Source: Molanna angustata (lineage: Eukaryota; Arthropoda; Insecta; Trichoptera; Molannidae). Taken from it: 64,000 nt of DNA. Positions 11,019 through 21,190 of the stretch are shown piece after piece; within the stretch, counting starts at the first letter, position 1; each line of letters starts with the position of its first letter. The notes below the pieces were generated by a model. The model was not told where the DNA came from and did no database searches. It worked only from the letters and a program-made list of their open reading frames with translations. The DNA is taken from contig OY754964.1 in the NCBI GenBank assembly GCA_963576475.1, forward strand, positions 47,814,861 through 47,878,860, given 5' to 3'. The translations under genes were made by a program, and so were the position numbers.

Positions 11019-11448
11019 TCGTTAACACAGTGGAGGTTCACGATTAAGACATCAAATTCGTTAACATAGTGGAAGTTCACTATTAAGAAATCAAATTCGT
11101 TAACATAGTGGAAGTTCACGATTAAGAAATCAAATTCGTTAAAATAGTGGAAGTTCATGATTAAGAAATCAAATTCGTTAACATAGTGGAAGTTCACGAT
11201 TAAGAAATCAAATTCGTTAACAAAGTGGAGGTTCACGATTAAGAAATCAAATTCGTTAACATAATGGAAGTTCACGATTAAGAAATCAAATTCGTTAACA
11301 TAGTGGAAGTTCACGATTAAGAAATCAAATTCGTTAACATAGTGGAAATTCACGATTAAGAAATCAAATTCGTTAACAAAGTGGAAATTCACGATTAAGA
11401 AATCAAATTCGTTAACATAGTGGAAGTTCACTATTAAGAAATCAAATT
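11019..11448. repeat. 39-bp minisatellite, about 11 units
   Basis: The unit is TTCGTTAACATAGTGGAAGT followed by 19 more bases, repeated head to tail with few substitutions. Because 39 is a multiple of three, the minus strand stays open across the array and would give a 13-residue repeat (NEFDFLIVNFHYV). No flanking coding signal supports a real protein, so this is called a minisatellite. Confidence 0.9.
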
Positions 11449-11624
11449 CAACAAAATTAAAGAGATAATAGCTTCATAATCTTCAGAGGCTAAAATAATA
11501 TAATAATATTGTTTAAACCTCTGAAGCTGCAAGCTGTATCTTACGAAATCGGTATGTTTAAAGTAATTCTGGAGTTATATTTGTATATATTTTTTAATTT
11601 TTTTGATAGAAATACATACCTACA

Positions 11625-12060
11625 CTAGCGGACCCGACAGACGTTGTCCTGCCGAACTATTTGTGAAACAAAAAAATATATGTAACATATATTTGAATCA
11701 TATGGATGTTATTAATCGCTGAGTAAACTTACATTTTCTTGTTCGATGAGCCGCTAAACACTTAGAGGTTAGATTGATTGTCATTTCGTATATAATTGCA
11801 ATACAGCATACCTATATGGTCAGATTTCTTAGTGTTGTCAGATGGAAAAAAACTAAACGGTGCTAATTCGACAACCACCTATTATAATTTAATAGTTATA
11901 AAAATCTTTTTTTTTCCTTTTATAATATTTCCTAATGTGTAAAATTCCACTCACACGAATACATACAAAAAATTTCATCAAAATCGGTTCAACCGTTTAG
12001 GAAGAGTTCAGTGACATACACACGTACAGAAGAATTATATATTATACCTACATAATTCAC
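11625..12060 (+). repeat. Dispersed insect repeat (CTAGCGGACCCGACAGACGT type)
   Basis: The start (CTAGCGGACCCGACAGACGT) and the end region (AAAATCGGTTCAACCGTTTA, then CACACGTACAGAAGAATTAT) look like the two ends of a repeat type I recall as common in insect genomes. No long inverted repeats or coding frames are seen. The class is left open; a Helitron-like origin is possible but not shown here. Confidence 0.45.
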
Positions 12061-12139
12061 AAAGAATTGTCAGAATTCCGTTTTGATTAACGATTAAATA
12101 AATATTAATAACATTGTAACTTTATTGGCTAAATTGGAT

Positions 12140-12353
12140 AAATTAATAAATAACAAACACTTCCTTGCACCCTGCGCAAATAGCGAGTTTATTGCCTTAT
12201 GGCAATTTCTTCCAACTGACCAGTGTTTCAAGCCCAGAGAAACAATATTTGCGTGAAAAATGAATTTTAATAAATTCCTCCTCTGCTGGGAATCGAACCC
12301 AGGACGCCCGCACAGAAACCGAACGGAATACCAACTGTGCCACGGCGGTCGGC
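12140..12353 (-). mobile_element. tRNA-derived SINE, family 3
   Basis: The minus strand starts with GACCGCCGTGGCACAGTTGG (A-box-like), has GGTTCGATTCC (B-box) about 45 bases on, then a body with CACGCAAATATTG, and the tail GGAAGAAATTGCC followed by GCGCAGGGTGCAAGGAAGTG. The layout matches the copies at 42051-42256 and 59318-59512. It is full length or nearly so. Confidence 0.8.
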
Positions 12354-12699
12354 AAATATCTGAATACTGAGTTCCAGGTTCCGGAAAAAAAAACTCTCGA
12401 TGTGAAGTTTTTACCCTGTGATATTGTGAGGCTGTAAACATTGTCTATAAAATGTGGTATTTTGTTTTTGGAGCGTGTTAAATTTATTTTTTACCTGTTA
12501 AAAGTTCGACAGCAAATTTGAAATGTATAAAAACGAAATACAAATAATTAATAATAATTTCATTATTACTACATTTGTGCAACTTTGAGTACACAATTTC
12601 AAGAAGTTTCACTATAGGTATAGTAGCAAAACTAAATTTTTCACTATCAAATTTGGTGAAGAAGTAATGCAAAAGTAACAATATTCTTCTTCATTATCG
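12354..12699. other. AT-rich intergenic DNA
   Basis: No feature is recognised in this stretch. Confidence 0.4.
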
Positions 12700-12850
12700 T
12701 GTATTAGGTTACTTGATCTGTTTGCGAGAGTGGACTATTCCTGGGAAGAGGAGTTTCAAATATCTTTTTATCTCTTCGCAGGTCTTCCTGCTGGTTGTTG
12801 GATATTTCTGTCAACAATTTATTTTGACAACTATATTGTCGTCCAAACTA
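12700..12850 (-). pseudogene. RTE-like LINE tail fragment
   Basis: Minus-strand codons give QKYPTTSRKTCEEIKRYLK, similar in order to the tail fragment at 52060-52345 (ETEIPNDRRLKKTTDLRRD). Both have the (R/K)(R/K)TC(E)E... followed by a P.P-like end expected at the C-terminus of this LINE type. It is very short. Confidence 0.4.
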
Positions 12851-12904
12851 ATAATTAAATATTGCCATCAATTAATTAAGGAGCAATATTAAAAGTGCTA
12901 CATG

Positions 12905-13045
12905 TACATATATACATACCATCACGTCATGTCCCTCGCGGAGCAGGCAGAGAGAACCGGACGCCTAATTTTTCTATCATGTCACGTATCAATCGCCTAT
13001 CAATATCCATGTATCGTCTCATACATGTTCGTTTGTTTTCCATTA
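12905..13045 (-). pseudogene. LINE-Y 3' end
   Basis: The minus strand reads the conserved end GCAGGCAGAG... in reverse (plus strand ACCATCACGTCATGTCCCTC followed by GCAGGCAGAGAGAACC). Upstream codons resemble RTCMRRYMDID, the NRRACM..CMDVDEA part of the LINE-Y C-terminus. Stops are present. Confidence 0.5.
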
Positions 13046-14219
13046 AAAGTGTTCATTTATGTACATGCATAGTTTGACTATAATGATAGCTAGTTATTTA
13101 TTTTAACACATTTCGAAAATAAAATGGCGAATGTAACAATTCGGTCACAGATATGTGATATTTATCATTTATTATATTATCATATATAACCTTTTTCATT
13201 TGCAAAATTATTATGTTGTTTTCGTTTCATACTCAAAAATGATGTTGTCAGAAACAGTAAATTTTACAAAACAGATTCAGCGTTTCTTAAAGATTTTTAC
13301 TTTGCAATCAATTCAATTATAAATAACCAAAAAAAATATAATTTTTTTGTTAAAAGAGTGGAAATCCACTTTTAAATTAACAAAAGAATAAAACATATTT
13401 TTCTACAGATTCGATTTATTACGACCAAACGATAGAATCGACTAAATTTGGTTTCATTCAGACTTTGATAATGCCGAAACATCTCCGCGAAAAAGTTCTG
13501 TGATAATAAATTGTATAATATGTGTAATAATACTGCGTGCAAATTTATTTTTATTTTAAACTAAATATTACTTTGCAAATGCTTTCATGTCAATACTTAA
13601 AAGTTAATTCTTTGGTGTTAAATAATGGATATACTTCGTGAGGATAACTTCTAATTTAGACCTAAAATCGTGAGTCGTATTTACATTTAAAACATGTGCG
13701 AACGTCCGCGCGATTGGTAGAATAATGTAAATTACCAATTTTTAATCGTATGCAACTTTTGAAAAGTAGGTCTTACAAAAAATGTGTTGTACATTATACG
13801 TTTTTTACATGTCAATCATTTAGACGCAGGGCAATTCCAATTATCATCGATAGAATATTCGCCAATCTCCCGATACAATGGGTCAGTATGAACTATTATT
13901 CATCTAGTTTTGGGGTGAAATGCTCGGCACTCGCCAATCTTTACCCGTATTTCTATTTGTGCACATATCAATAATCTGTGCATAAATAATAATACACAAA
14001 GAGCTCATACAAATTTTAGGTAGGTACCTACTCTGGCATATGTTTAATTTGACTGAGTTCAGTATTTGGGAAACTTTATGATAAAATCGAAAACAATTAT
14101 ATCCATTATACCTACTTATATTTTTTAACCTTAACGTATTTAAAACTAGACGTTACCATAATAATTTTAATGTAATATAGGTACTTTTGCTTATCTTTGA
14201 GTATATATTATCTTGCAGT
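13046..14219. other. AT-rich intergenic DNA
   Basis: No gene was recognised. A small hairpin (TTAAAAGAGTGG / CCACTTTTAA) lies near 13353-13376, and ATGCCGAAACATCTCCGCGA near 13470 resembles the CGTTTCG-type core seen in foldback elements at 33.6 and 37.4 kb. Confidence 0.35.
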
Positions 14220-14690
14220 CTTAAGTGCACTTTACACGGACACTATTTTCAACGCGACCCGGTTTCCAACGCTTAAAATAGTATCCAAAATACAGGTTAC
14301 TCCAAACATCGCTTTACACGCAACGCTTAAAACAGCATCCAAAATAGAGGTTACTCCGAGCATCGCTTTAGTACTTTACACAGTTTACACAATTATATGT
14401 GCAAATTTTTAATATAATATAAATAAATGTATATCGAAAAATTATATAGTAAATGTTTAATATATCGAAAGTTTCGACACTTTCCAAATAAGCAAAATAC
14501 ATCGCGAGCGAATGTCACATGTAAAAGTCAACGCAAACGGCAGCCATTTTGACTCGTCGGTAACGACGACAGCGAATAATTTTACAGATTTCTGTAATAA
14601 TTTTACGTTCTATTTTTTGCCCATCGCGTTGAAAATCCCGTCGAAAACCTGAAACCCGTTGAAAATAGTGTTCGTGTAAAGTGCACTTAG
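14220..14690. mobile_element. Element with terminal inverted repeats, abutting the satellite
   Basis: The left end (TTAAGTGCACTTTACACG then GACACTATTTTCAACG) is matched in reverse at the right end (CGTTGAAAATAGTG then CGTGTAAAGTGCACTTAG), giving arms of about 38 bp in a 471-bp element. A segment of about 60 bases around TAAAATAGTATCCAAAATAC is duplicated inside (14265-14370). There is no coding capacity. The left end carries TTAA, but the right end does not clearly repeat it, so a piggyBac link is only a possibility. Confidence 0.6.
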
Positions 14691-14776
14691 AATAAGCACA
14701 TAGAATAATATTCCCAATATTTAGCATGGCCAAATTTATTAAACGTAGGTGAGTACATAGAATAATATGCTCAATG

Positions 14777-14960
14777 TGGATGGGTCGATGGCAGAGCGGT
14801 TAGCGCGCTGGGCTAGTAATCCAGTGATCGCGAGTTCGAATCCTGCCTCGACCGATTTCGTTCACCTATAGCACAATCATTTATTTGCTTATTTTAGAGA
14901 ACGTAGGAAGATGTATATGTACTTGTTTAACAAAGACATATTCATTTTTATACAAATAAA
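14777..14960 (+). mobile_element. tRNA-Thr-like SINE (family 1) inside the satellite
   Basis: GGTCGATGGCAGAGCGGTTA begins a tRNA-like head. An anticodon-like stem CTGGG/TCCAG encloses the loop CTAGTAA, which places AGT (Thr) at the anticodon. GAGTTCGAATCC is the B box and TCGACC closes the acceptor stem. A body and an A-rich tail follow. The element splits one satellite monomer, with AATG on both sides (14773-14776 and 14961-14964) as a possible short target duplication. Confidence 0.75.
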
Positions 14961-15789
14961 AATGTTTAGCAAGATCGAATTTATAAAACGTAAGTGCCTA
15001 GATAGAATAATATGCTCAATGTTTAGCATGACCTAATTTATAAAACGTAAGTATCTACATAGAATAATATGCTCAATGTTTAGCATGACCAAATTTATAA
15101 AACGTAGGTGAGTACATAGAATAATATGCTAATAGAATTGCACGACCGAATAAAATATAAATAAGTACCTACATAGAATAATATGCTCATGACCGAATTT
15201 ATAAAACATAAGTACCTACATAGAATACTGTGATCAATATTTAACCTGATTGAATTTATAAAACATAGTTAGGTACATAGAATAATATGACTGAATTTGT
15301 AAAACGTAAGTATCTACATAGAATAATATGCTCAATTATTAGCATGACCTAATTTATAAAACGTAGGTGAGTACATAGAATAATATGCTAATAGAATTGC
15401 ACGACCGAATAAAATATAAATAAGTACCTACATAGAATAATATGCTCATGACCGAATTTATAAAACATAAGTACCTACATAGAATACTGTGATCAATATT
15501 TAACCTGATTGAATTTATAAAACATAGTTAGGTACATAGAATAATATGACTGAATTTGTAAAACGTAAGTATCTACATAGAATAATATGCTCAGTTATTA
15601 GCATGACCTAATTTATAAAACGTAGGTGAGTACATAGAATAATATGCTAATAGAATTGCACGACCGAATAAAATATAAATAAGTACCTACATAGAATAAT
15701 ATGCTCATGACCGAATTTATAAAACATAAGTACCTACATAGAATACTGTGATCAATATTTAACCTGATTGAATTTATAAAACATAGTTA

Positions 15790-15935
15790 AAACTCAAAAA
15801 ACTCAAAACGCACCTTTTTCGCAAATCTTACCAGAGCCGAAATGATACAACGTAATCATTTTTTCAGCGCCCTTGAGGTGAGATATTCACAAAAACGGCG
15901 CTATATAAATTATCCAAATTTATTATTATTTATTA
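15790..15935 (+). mobile_element. 5'-truncated L2 insertion in the satellite unit (copy a)
   Basis: The 146-bp insert starts in frame with the last 21 codons of an L2 protein, including LKTHLFRKSYQSRNDTT and a stop at 15853-15855. This parallels the LKTHLFRESHDIK end of the intact L2 at 29698-32652. The L2 3' stem-loop follows (AGCGCC at 15866, GGCGCT at 15897). TTA flanks both sides, as a short target duplication would. Confidence 0.88.
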
Positions 15936-16194
15936 GGTACATAGAATAATATGACCGAATTAGTAAAACGTAAGTATCTACATAGAATAATATGCTCAAT
16001 TATTAGCATGACCTAATTTATAAAACGTAGGTGAGTACATAGAATAATATGCTAATAGAATTGCACGACCGAATAAAATATAAATAAGTACCTACATAGA
16101 ATAATATGCTCATGACCGAATTTATAAAACATAAGTACCTACATAGAATACTGTGATCAATATTTAACCTGATTGAATTTATAAAACATAGTTA

Positions 16195-16340
16195 AAACTC
16201 AAAAAACTCAAAACGCACCTTTTTCGCAAATCTTACCAGAGCCGAAATGATACAACGTAATCATTTTTTCAGCGCCCTTGAGGTGAGATATTCACAAAAA
16301 CGGCGCTATATAAATTATCCAAATTTATTATTATTTATTA
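16195..16340 (+). mobile_element. 5'-truncated L2 insertion in the satellite unit (copy b)
   Basis: This has the same insert and the same junctions as the copy at 15790-15935, exactly 405 bases downstream. It arose by amplification of the satellite unit and not by a new insertion. Confidence 0.9.
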
Positions 16341-16599
16341 GGTACATAGAATAATATGACCGAATTAGTAAAACGTAAGTATCTACATAGAATAATATGC
16401 TCAATTATTAGCATGACCTAATTTATAAAACGTAGGTGAGTACATAGAATAATATGCTAATAGAATTGCACGACCGAATAAAATATAAATAAGTACCTAC
16501 ATAGAATAATATGCTCATGACCGAATTTATAAAACATAAGTACCTACATAGAATACTGTGATCAATATTTAACCTGATTGAATTTATAAAACATAGTTA

Positions 16600-16745
16600 A
16601 AACTCAAAAAACTCAAAACGCACCTTTTTCGCAAATCTTACCAGAGCCGAAATGATACAACGTAATCATTTTTTCAGCGCCCTTGAGGTGAGATATTCAC
16701 AAAAACGGCGCTATATAAATTATCCAAATTTATTATTATTTATTA
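16600..16745 (+). mobile_element. 5'-truncated L2 insertion in the satellite unit (copy c)
   Basis: This is the third copy, again 405 bases further on with identical junctions. The monomers after it diverge (GACCGAATTTGTAAAACG) and mark the end of the homogeneous part. Confidence 0.9.
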
Positions 16746-16935
16746 GGTACATAGAATAATATGACCGAATTTGTAAAACGTAAGTATCTACATAGAATAA
16801 TATGCTCAATTTTTGGCATGACCTAATTTATAAAACGTAAGTACCTTCATAGAATAATATGCTCAATGTTTAGCATGACCGAATTTAAAAATCGTAAATA
16901 CCTACATAGAATAACATGCTCAATGCTTTGCATGA

Positions 16936-18077
16936 AAAATTTCCATGTTGTGGTGTGTATTGACTTAGTACTAACATTGTTTTATATACACAGCTTCCTA
17001 TCTTGTTAAATATGCAAAACTGTGTCCTTATTATATTTTATATTCTTACTTATTAATTTTAGTAAGAAGTATAGAAGTAATTATTAAAGATCGAAAAAAT
17101 TGCTACAAATCAGTGTTCATTTAACTTTTTTTAATCATTGATTTTATTTTCATTCAACGAGAAAAAAATTGTTTTTTAATTAATATTTTTTTTAAGATTC
17201 GCAAGACCATTAAAATCCTGGAACCCCAGCAGAAAAGGAATCTATTTAAAATTTATTTCCCATGCAAATCTTCCATCTTTAGGTTGTATAAACATACACT
17301 TATATTCTTTATTATAAATTGTAAATAAGAAAGAATGAAATTATCAAACGAAAATAAACTCGTTTGAATTTTCGAATAGATAATCTCGCTTGAATTAGTG
17401 AAATTATTGAACGGCAATTAACTTAAATTTGTGAATAATTATTAAATAATCTTTTAAATAAATTAATATGTTGTACCTTCTATGAAGTAAAAAATAAATA
17501 GTATTTTTATTGTTTTAATAAAATTTTCTCTTCATAATAAATTGGTTTTTATTGTGTAAAAATATACATAAAGGTACTTATTTGACTTATTTAGACTTAT
17601 ATACTTTCAATTTCTAAAGCGAATTGATAAGGCACGCGCCACCCCTGTATTGTCTGATATATAAAATATTTTCCCCCTTCACATAAAAATGAGTACATAG
17701 AATTTTCCCTTCGAATAGAAGTAATCATTGCGCCATAAAAAAAACTCCCCGTATAAGCACGTGCGCCATTTTTTCGGCCTAACAATGACGGATGAGGAAA
17801 TTGACGGCCAAAGAGGGAATGAATAAAAAAACTGTACAATGATTCAAAAAGATATTGGTCAGAGGCGTATTATATTTAATGTGAATAGCCAAAAGCTTTT
17901 AGACCAGCAAATTCAATATTATAATAAAAGATTCTTAATAATACTTATTATAAATTATTTGATAGCTGACTACTTATTATTAGATATAAATTCAATAAAT
18001 ACCCATTCAAATTAGAGCGTTTTCAAATTTGACCACTGTCAGTTTATGAAATTTTACTGCGAAAATAATAATTAGAA
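16936..18077. other. AT-rich intergenic DNA
   Basis: No gene was recognised. A patch at 17620-17800 is GC-richer (GCACGTGCGCCATTTTTTCG) without a known motif. Confidence 0.4.
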
Positions 18078-18141
18078 TATTTATAGGTAGCGCCGTTTTG
18101 TGATTAATATTATTCCAAGGGCGAGCTGTAATTTTAGGATT
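18078..18141 (-). repeat. L2 3' stem-loop fragment
   Basis: The minus strand reads CGCCCTTGGAATAATATTAA followed by CACAAAACGGCGCT, a diverged form of the L2 3' end. Only the tail is left. Confidence 0.6.
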
Positions 18142-18644
18142 TGGTCCTATTATAAACATACAAACGAAAATAACGCTGTATCTCAACTAGTAATAGGCAG
18201 AGAGAATCGAAACTGTGCTCTCATTTCATACACATTTTCATCTAAATCAAACTGATAAATTGAAAATTTGAACACTATTGTCTATTTTTTGATGCAGGGA
18301 AAAAGACATCAGCTATATATTAATGGGTGAGCTAAAAATATACTAATTCAACGAAGGATTACATAATAAAGTATACTCGAAATAATAACTTAATGTTTAA
18401 TAAAATCCTAGTTTTCGTAAATATCAAATGAATTTTTACTCATATTATTTGTTTATGGAGTTGTCAGTTAACCTATGAAAAACGTTAAATCTTAGCCTCA
18501 TTCGCAAGTTTTTGCAAACTTTTAAATGAAAAATTACAGTGTTAAACGATAATGAAGCTAAAATACCTATGTTTCGTTCGATTAAGACATTTCATCGATA
18601 CATAAAAAATGTTATGTAATACCTATTCATATTATTTTAATAAT
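18142..18644. other. AT-rich intergenic DNA
   Basis: No feature is recognised in this stretch. Confidence 0.4.
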
Positions 18645-19085
18645 AATAATTGTTTATTTGCGTTTAAAAAACAGATTACATTGGAACAATATTGAAATAT
18701 TTAGAATTTATACAAAGAAAAAAAAATAACATCTATAAATAAGTATACCTATAATACTATGAATTCACCCATATTTGTGTTAATCAAGTTATCAACAATT
18801 AATCCAAGATATTTAATTTTTTCAACTGGTTCTAGGTTAACTGTGCTTACGGTGGTATCTGAATTTATTGTTTTGATTTTTATATTCATATTTGTCTTAG
18901 GTTGTCCTGCATTTAGTTGCACTAAATCTTAAGTATTTCGTTTTTTCAGCTTTGAGAGTTAAAAGACTATTGTCTAACCAATTTTTTGATTAATTCCACT
19001 TTCCGCCTCTTTGTGAACTTCATGCCAACTATTTCCACTGAAAATTAAAACAGCATCATTTTAAATTGTATTTTTAATGTTTGTA
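18645..19085 (-). pseudogene. CR1/jockey-type reverse-transcriptase fragment
   Basis: The minus strand gives NWLDNSLLTLKAEKTKYLRF and, further on, VEKIKYLGLIVDN. In CR1- and jockey-type LINEs the thumb region has this W...N.L.LN..KT.Y..F ... I.YLG..+D order, as in the intact element at 55680-58670 (LLTLNSTKTKFLAF, EIKYLGIILDD). Catalytic boxes are missing and stops are present. Confidence 0.6.
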
Positions 19086-19099
19086 TTGTGATACTATAT

Positions 19100-20060
19100 T
19101 TTGCTTGTTAACAATAAAAAAAAATTCTGGGGCACTTATGATGCAACCTGTCCTTATTCGGTTCAGTGTTGCCCGAATAAGGACAGGTTGTCAAAACTGG
19201 CAACCTTCTTTGATGGGTCCACGAAGAGGTGCTTGTTTTTGATTTGCGCATTTCTCCGTTCTTCGGCTCAGACTTGTTGGACTGTAAAACCACTACTCCA
19301 GACCTTGAGGTCTGGTCCAAAAGTCATTAAGTCTGGTAGCCGGGGTATCCTTCAGGATCAAGAACAGAAGGGATATATTATTTTTTGTCCTTGCCCATTC
19401 TCTGACTGTACATAGATGCTTCCATTCGTATGTTGGGAGGGGCTATGTTGGCTAGTACTGGTAGTCATTGACATTGTGTGGTTTTCAACATACCAACTAC
19501 AATTCTTATCATGGTGGTTTTGAGTTTCTTCGCATGAGCACTGCCGTCCCACTCATGCACACAGTATTCGTGCACACCCTCCGGAGCCACACAGCTTCTA
19601 AAATACATTGTTTCTAGTTTTGAGGTTTGCGCAGAGTGAGTCGACTTATTTTTTGATGCTGTGTTCGATCCAGTGTAATTAACCAAGGTAATTTGGATGC
19701 ACAGTCTGATGCTCTCAAAGTGTACATTGATACTAGACTTGGACTGCTGGTTATTCAGGTGGAACGTTGCAATTTCTGTTTTTGTTGGAATGGGCTATAT
19801 ACAGTCTCCAGTTTCTAGAGTAGGTTAATAGCATTTTCAGGTCCCGCTCCAAAACTTGGACACCTGCATCCAGATTCATAATTCCAGCCAAGAGGGCAAT
19901 GTCATCCGCATAATAGAACAGGATTCTATTATGGCTATGTTTGGCACGCATAGGTTGAATAGGACAGTGCCCAGGACTGATCCCTGTGGTAGGCCGTTGT
20001 TTAGGACTTTGCTGTGGCTCATCTATCTCTCCAATGATAGAAAGATGTAACAATACATAT
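19100..20060 (-). pseudogene. Degenerate jockey-superfamily LINE, second half
   Basis: From high to low coordinates the minus strand carries a YADDIALLAG box (about 19900) with VLERDLKMLLTYSRNWRL after it, then YCVHEWDGSAHAKK (about 19550), then a C-rich end TCPYSGNTEPNKDRLHHKCP (about 19150). These match, in order, the YADD box, the conserved YCAPVW..SAHTK region and the zinc-like C-terminus of jockey-type LINEs. Several frameshifts and a damaged PQGS box (PTTGISPG) show that it is inactive. Confidence 0.65.
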
Positions 20061-20084
20061 CTTTTTAACTAACTACGTGGATTG

Positions 20085-20452
20085 AAATGTCCACAATAAT
20101 TAGACAATAAGGTGTGCTTGACGGTGTTTCAGGCCCAGAATGACTTGGATCCACATTATATGCAAGAACTGTGTCCAAAGAATGCTCAATCAGTACATTC
20201 AGAAAGTATACATTGAGATCATCTGGATCACAGAGTACTAACTCTTCAAAAGAATTGTACTCGATAAGGCGGCTTACTATGATCGCAGTTTCAGTGTGAA
20301 CAGGCCTTTAAAGTTGAATAAATTGCCCCCTGATACACGTGGAGCTTAGAGAATTGACACATTCGGTAGACTGCCTTGATTTGTAGAGCCAACAAATAAG
20401 CTATAGCGCCCTTGGAGTGATCGTGTATCACTAAACGGCGCTTTACAAATTA
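20085..20452 (+). pseudogene. L2 LINE 3' fragment
   Basis: The diverged coding end includes codons like DLDPHYMQELCPKN and, later, FKVE and LPPDTRGA, matching the APTYLTELC and WNKLPPHLR parts of the intact L2. It finishes with the stem-loop AGCGCCCTTGGAGTGATC ... ACGGCGCTTTACAAATTAG (20403-20452). Stops in all frames. Confidence 0.65.
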
Positions 20453-20547
20453 GTATTCAGTCTCTTCGCGGAGTAACGGTGAAAAAAAACAAACTTCGGA
20501 AGAGTTCTTAAGTTGCATAGTAATTACGTATGTAATTTATAATAATA

Positions 20548-20645
20548 TTGAACAATTCATTGCATCCTGCGCAAGTGGCGAGTTTATTGCCGTATGGCAA
20601 TTTCTTCCAACTAACCAGTGTTTCCAGCCCAGAGAAGCAATATTT
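20548..20645 (-). repeat. SINE family 3, tail half
   Basis: The minus strand carries CCAGTGTTTCC in reverse, the GGAAGAAATTGCCATACGGC tail motif and GCGCAGGATGCAATGAATTG. The tRNA-like head is missing. Confidence 0.65.
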
Positions 20646-20759
20646 TCAATATTTATGGTGTTAACTATCGAATATTTGTTTATAATCACACTCTTTTGAA
20701 TATGTGTAACTATAAAACTATAAAATTGGGCAGATCGGGTTTTTTTATGCTAGCATTCA

Positions 20760-21190
20760 TGTTTTTTGGTACAACTACTGTATTGATATAATATTGTAAC
20801 TTTATATTTTGTTCCCAATGGGTTTTGATCTGTTCTGCTAGAGGGAGGTATTTTTGATTTTTTATTTGCATTATATTTTACTCAATCAGAGTTATATCGG
20901 GTCTATTATGCAGGTTTGTTCTATCTGTAATTATATCTCTATTCCAATAAAGCTCATGTGTGATGTTTTCAATAACTGTCAATGGGGAGAATTTGTACCA
21001 TGGCGGTGGAGAATCTATTAAATTATATTTTTTTTTGCTAAAGCGATGTGTATCTGCTTGTACCTACACATTATCATGTCTGTATATACATTCAGTTGGC
21101 GCAAGAGTAGGACATCCGCCAGTTATATATCCTATTGTCTATTTGTTTTTATAACACCATCTACAGGAGTCATCAATTACTGAGGTATCT
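20760..21190 (-). pseudogene. R2/R4-like LINE C-terminus (restriction-like endonuclease)
   Basis: Minus-strand translation gives DDSCRWCY, then TGGCPTLAPTECIYRHDNV, then WYKFSPLTVIENI and ELYWNRDIITDRT, then HNRPDITLIE and, after a frame change, LAEQIKTHW. A C..C...H/G..C-like knuckle, then a Y..RH block, then an RPD box is the order found in the C-terminal zinc-knuckle and restriction-like endonuclease of R2/R4-type LINEs. Stops and frameshifts show that it is a relic. Confidence 0.6.

Larger units (their letters stand above)
14691..16935 (+). repeat. Satellite array with higher-order units of 259 and 405 bp
   Basis: Monomers of roughly 45-60 bp share CATAGAATAATATG and AATTTATAAAACG cores. 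They form higher-order units whose starts, set at AATAGAATTGCACGACC, fall at 15131, 15390, 15649, 16054 and 16459: two units of 259 bp, then two of 405 bp, then a last incomplete one. The extra 146 bp is a truncated L2 insertion. Edge monomers (14691-15130 and 16750-16935) are more diverged. Near identity between units indicates recent amplification. Confidence 0.92.

Noticed and set aside
10985..11431. 148-residue repeat protein on the minus strand
   Set aside because: The frame is open only because the minisatellite unit is 39 bp; no promoter, splice or homology support was seen.
11625..12060. Firm Helitron assignment
   Set aside because: The start contains CTAG and is GC-rich, but no 3' hairpin or defined ends could be shown, so the class is left open.
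14777..14850. Free-standing tRNA-Thr gene
   Set aside because: The head is followed by a body and tail shared with copies at 62-238 and 45306-45480 and interrupts a satellite monomer, so a SINE explains it better.
14691..16935. CRISPR-like array
   Set aside because: Repeats are 45-60 bp monomers without unique spacers of even length, in eukaryotic repeat DNA; it is a satellite.
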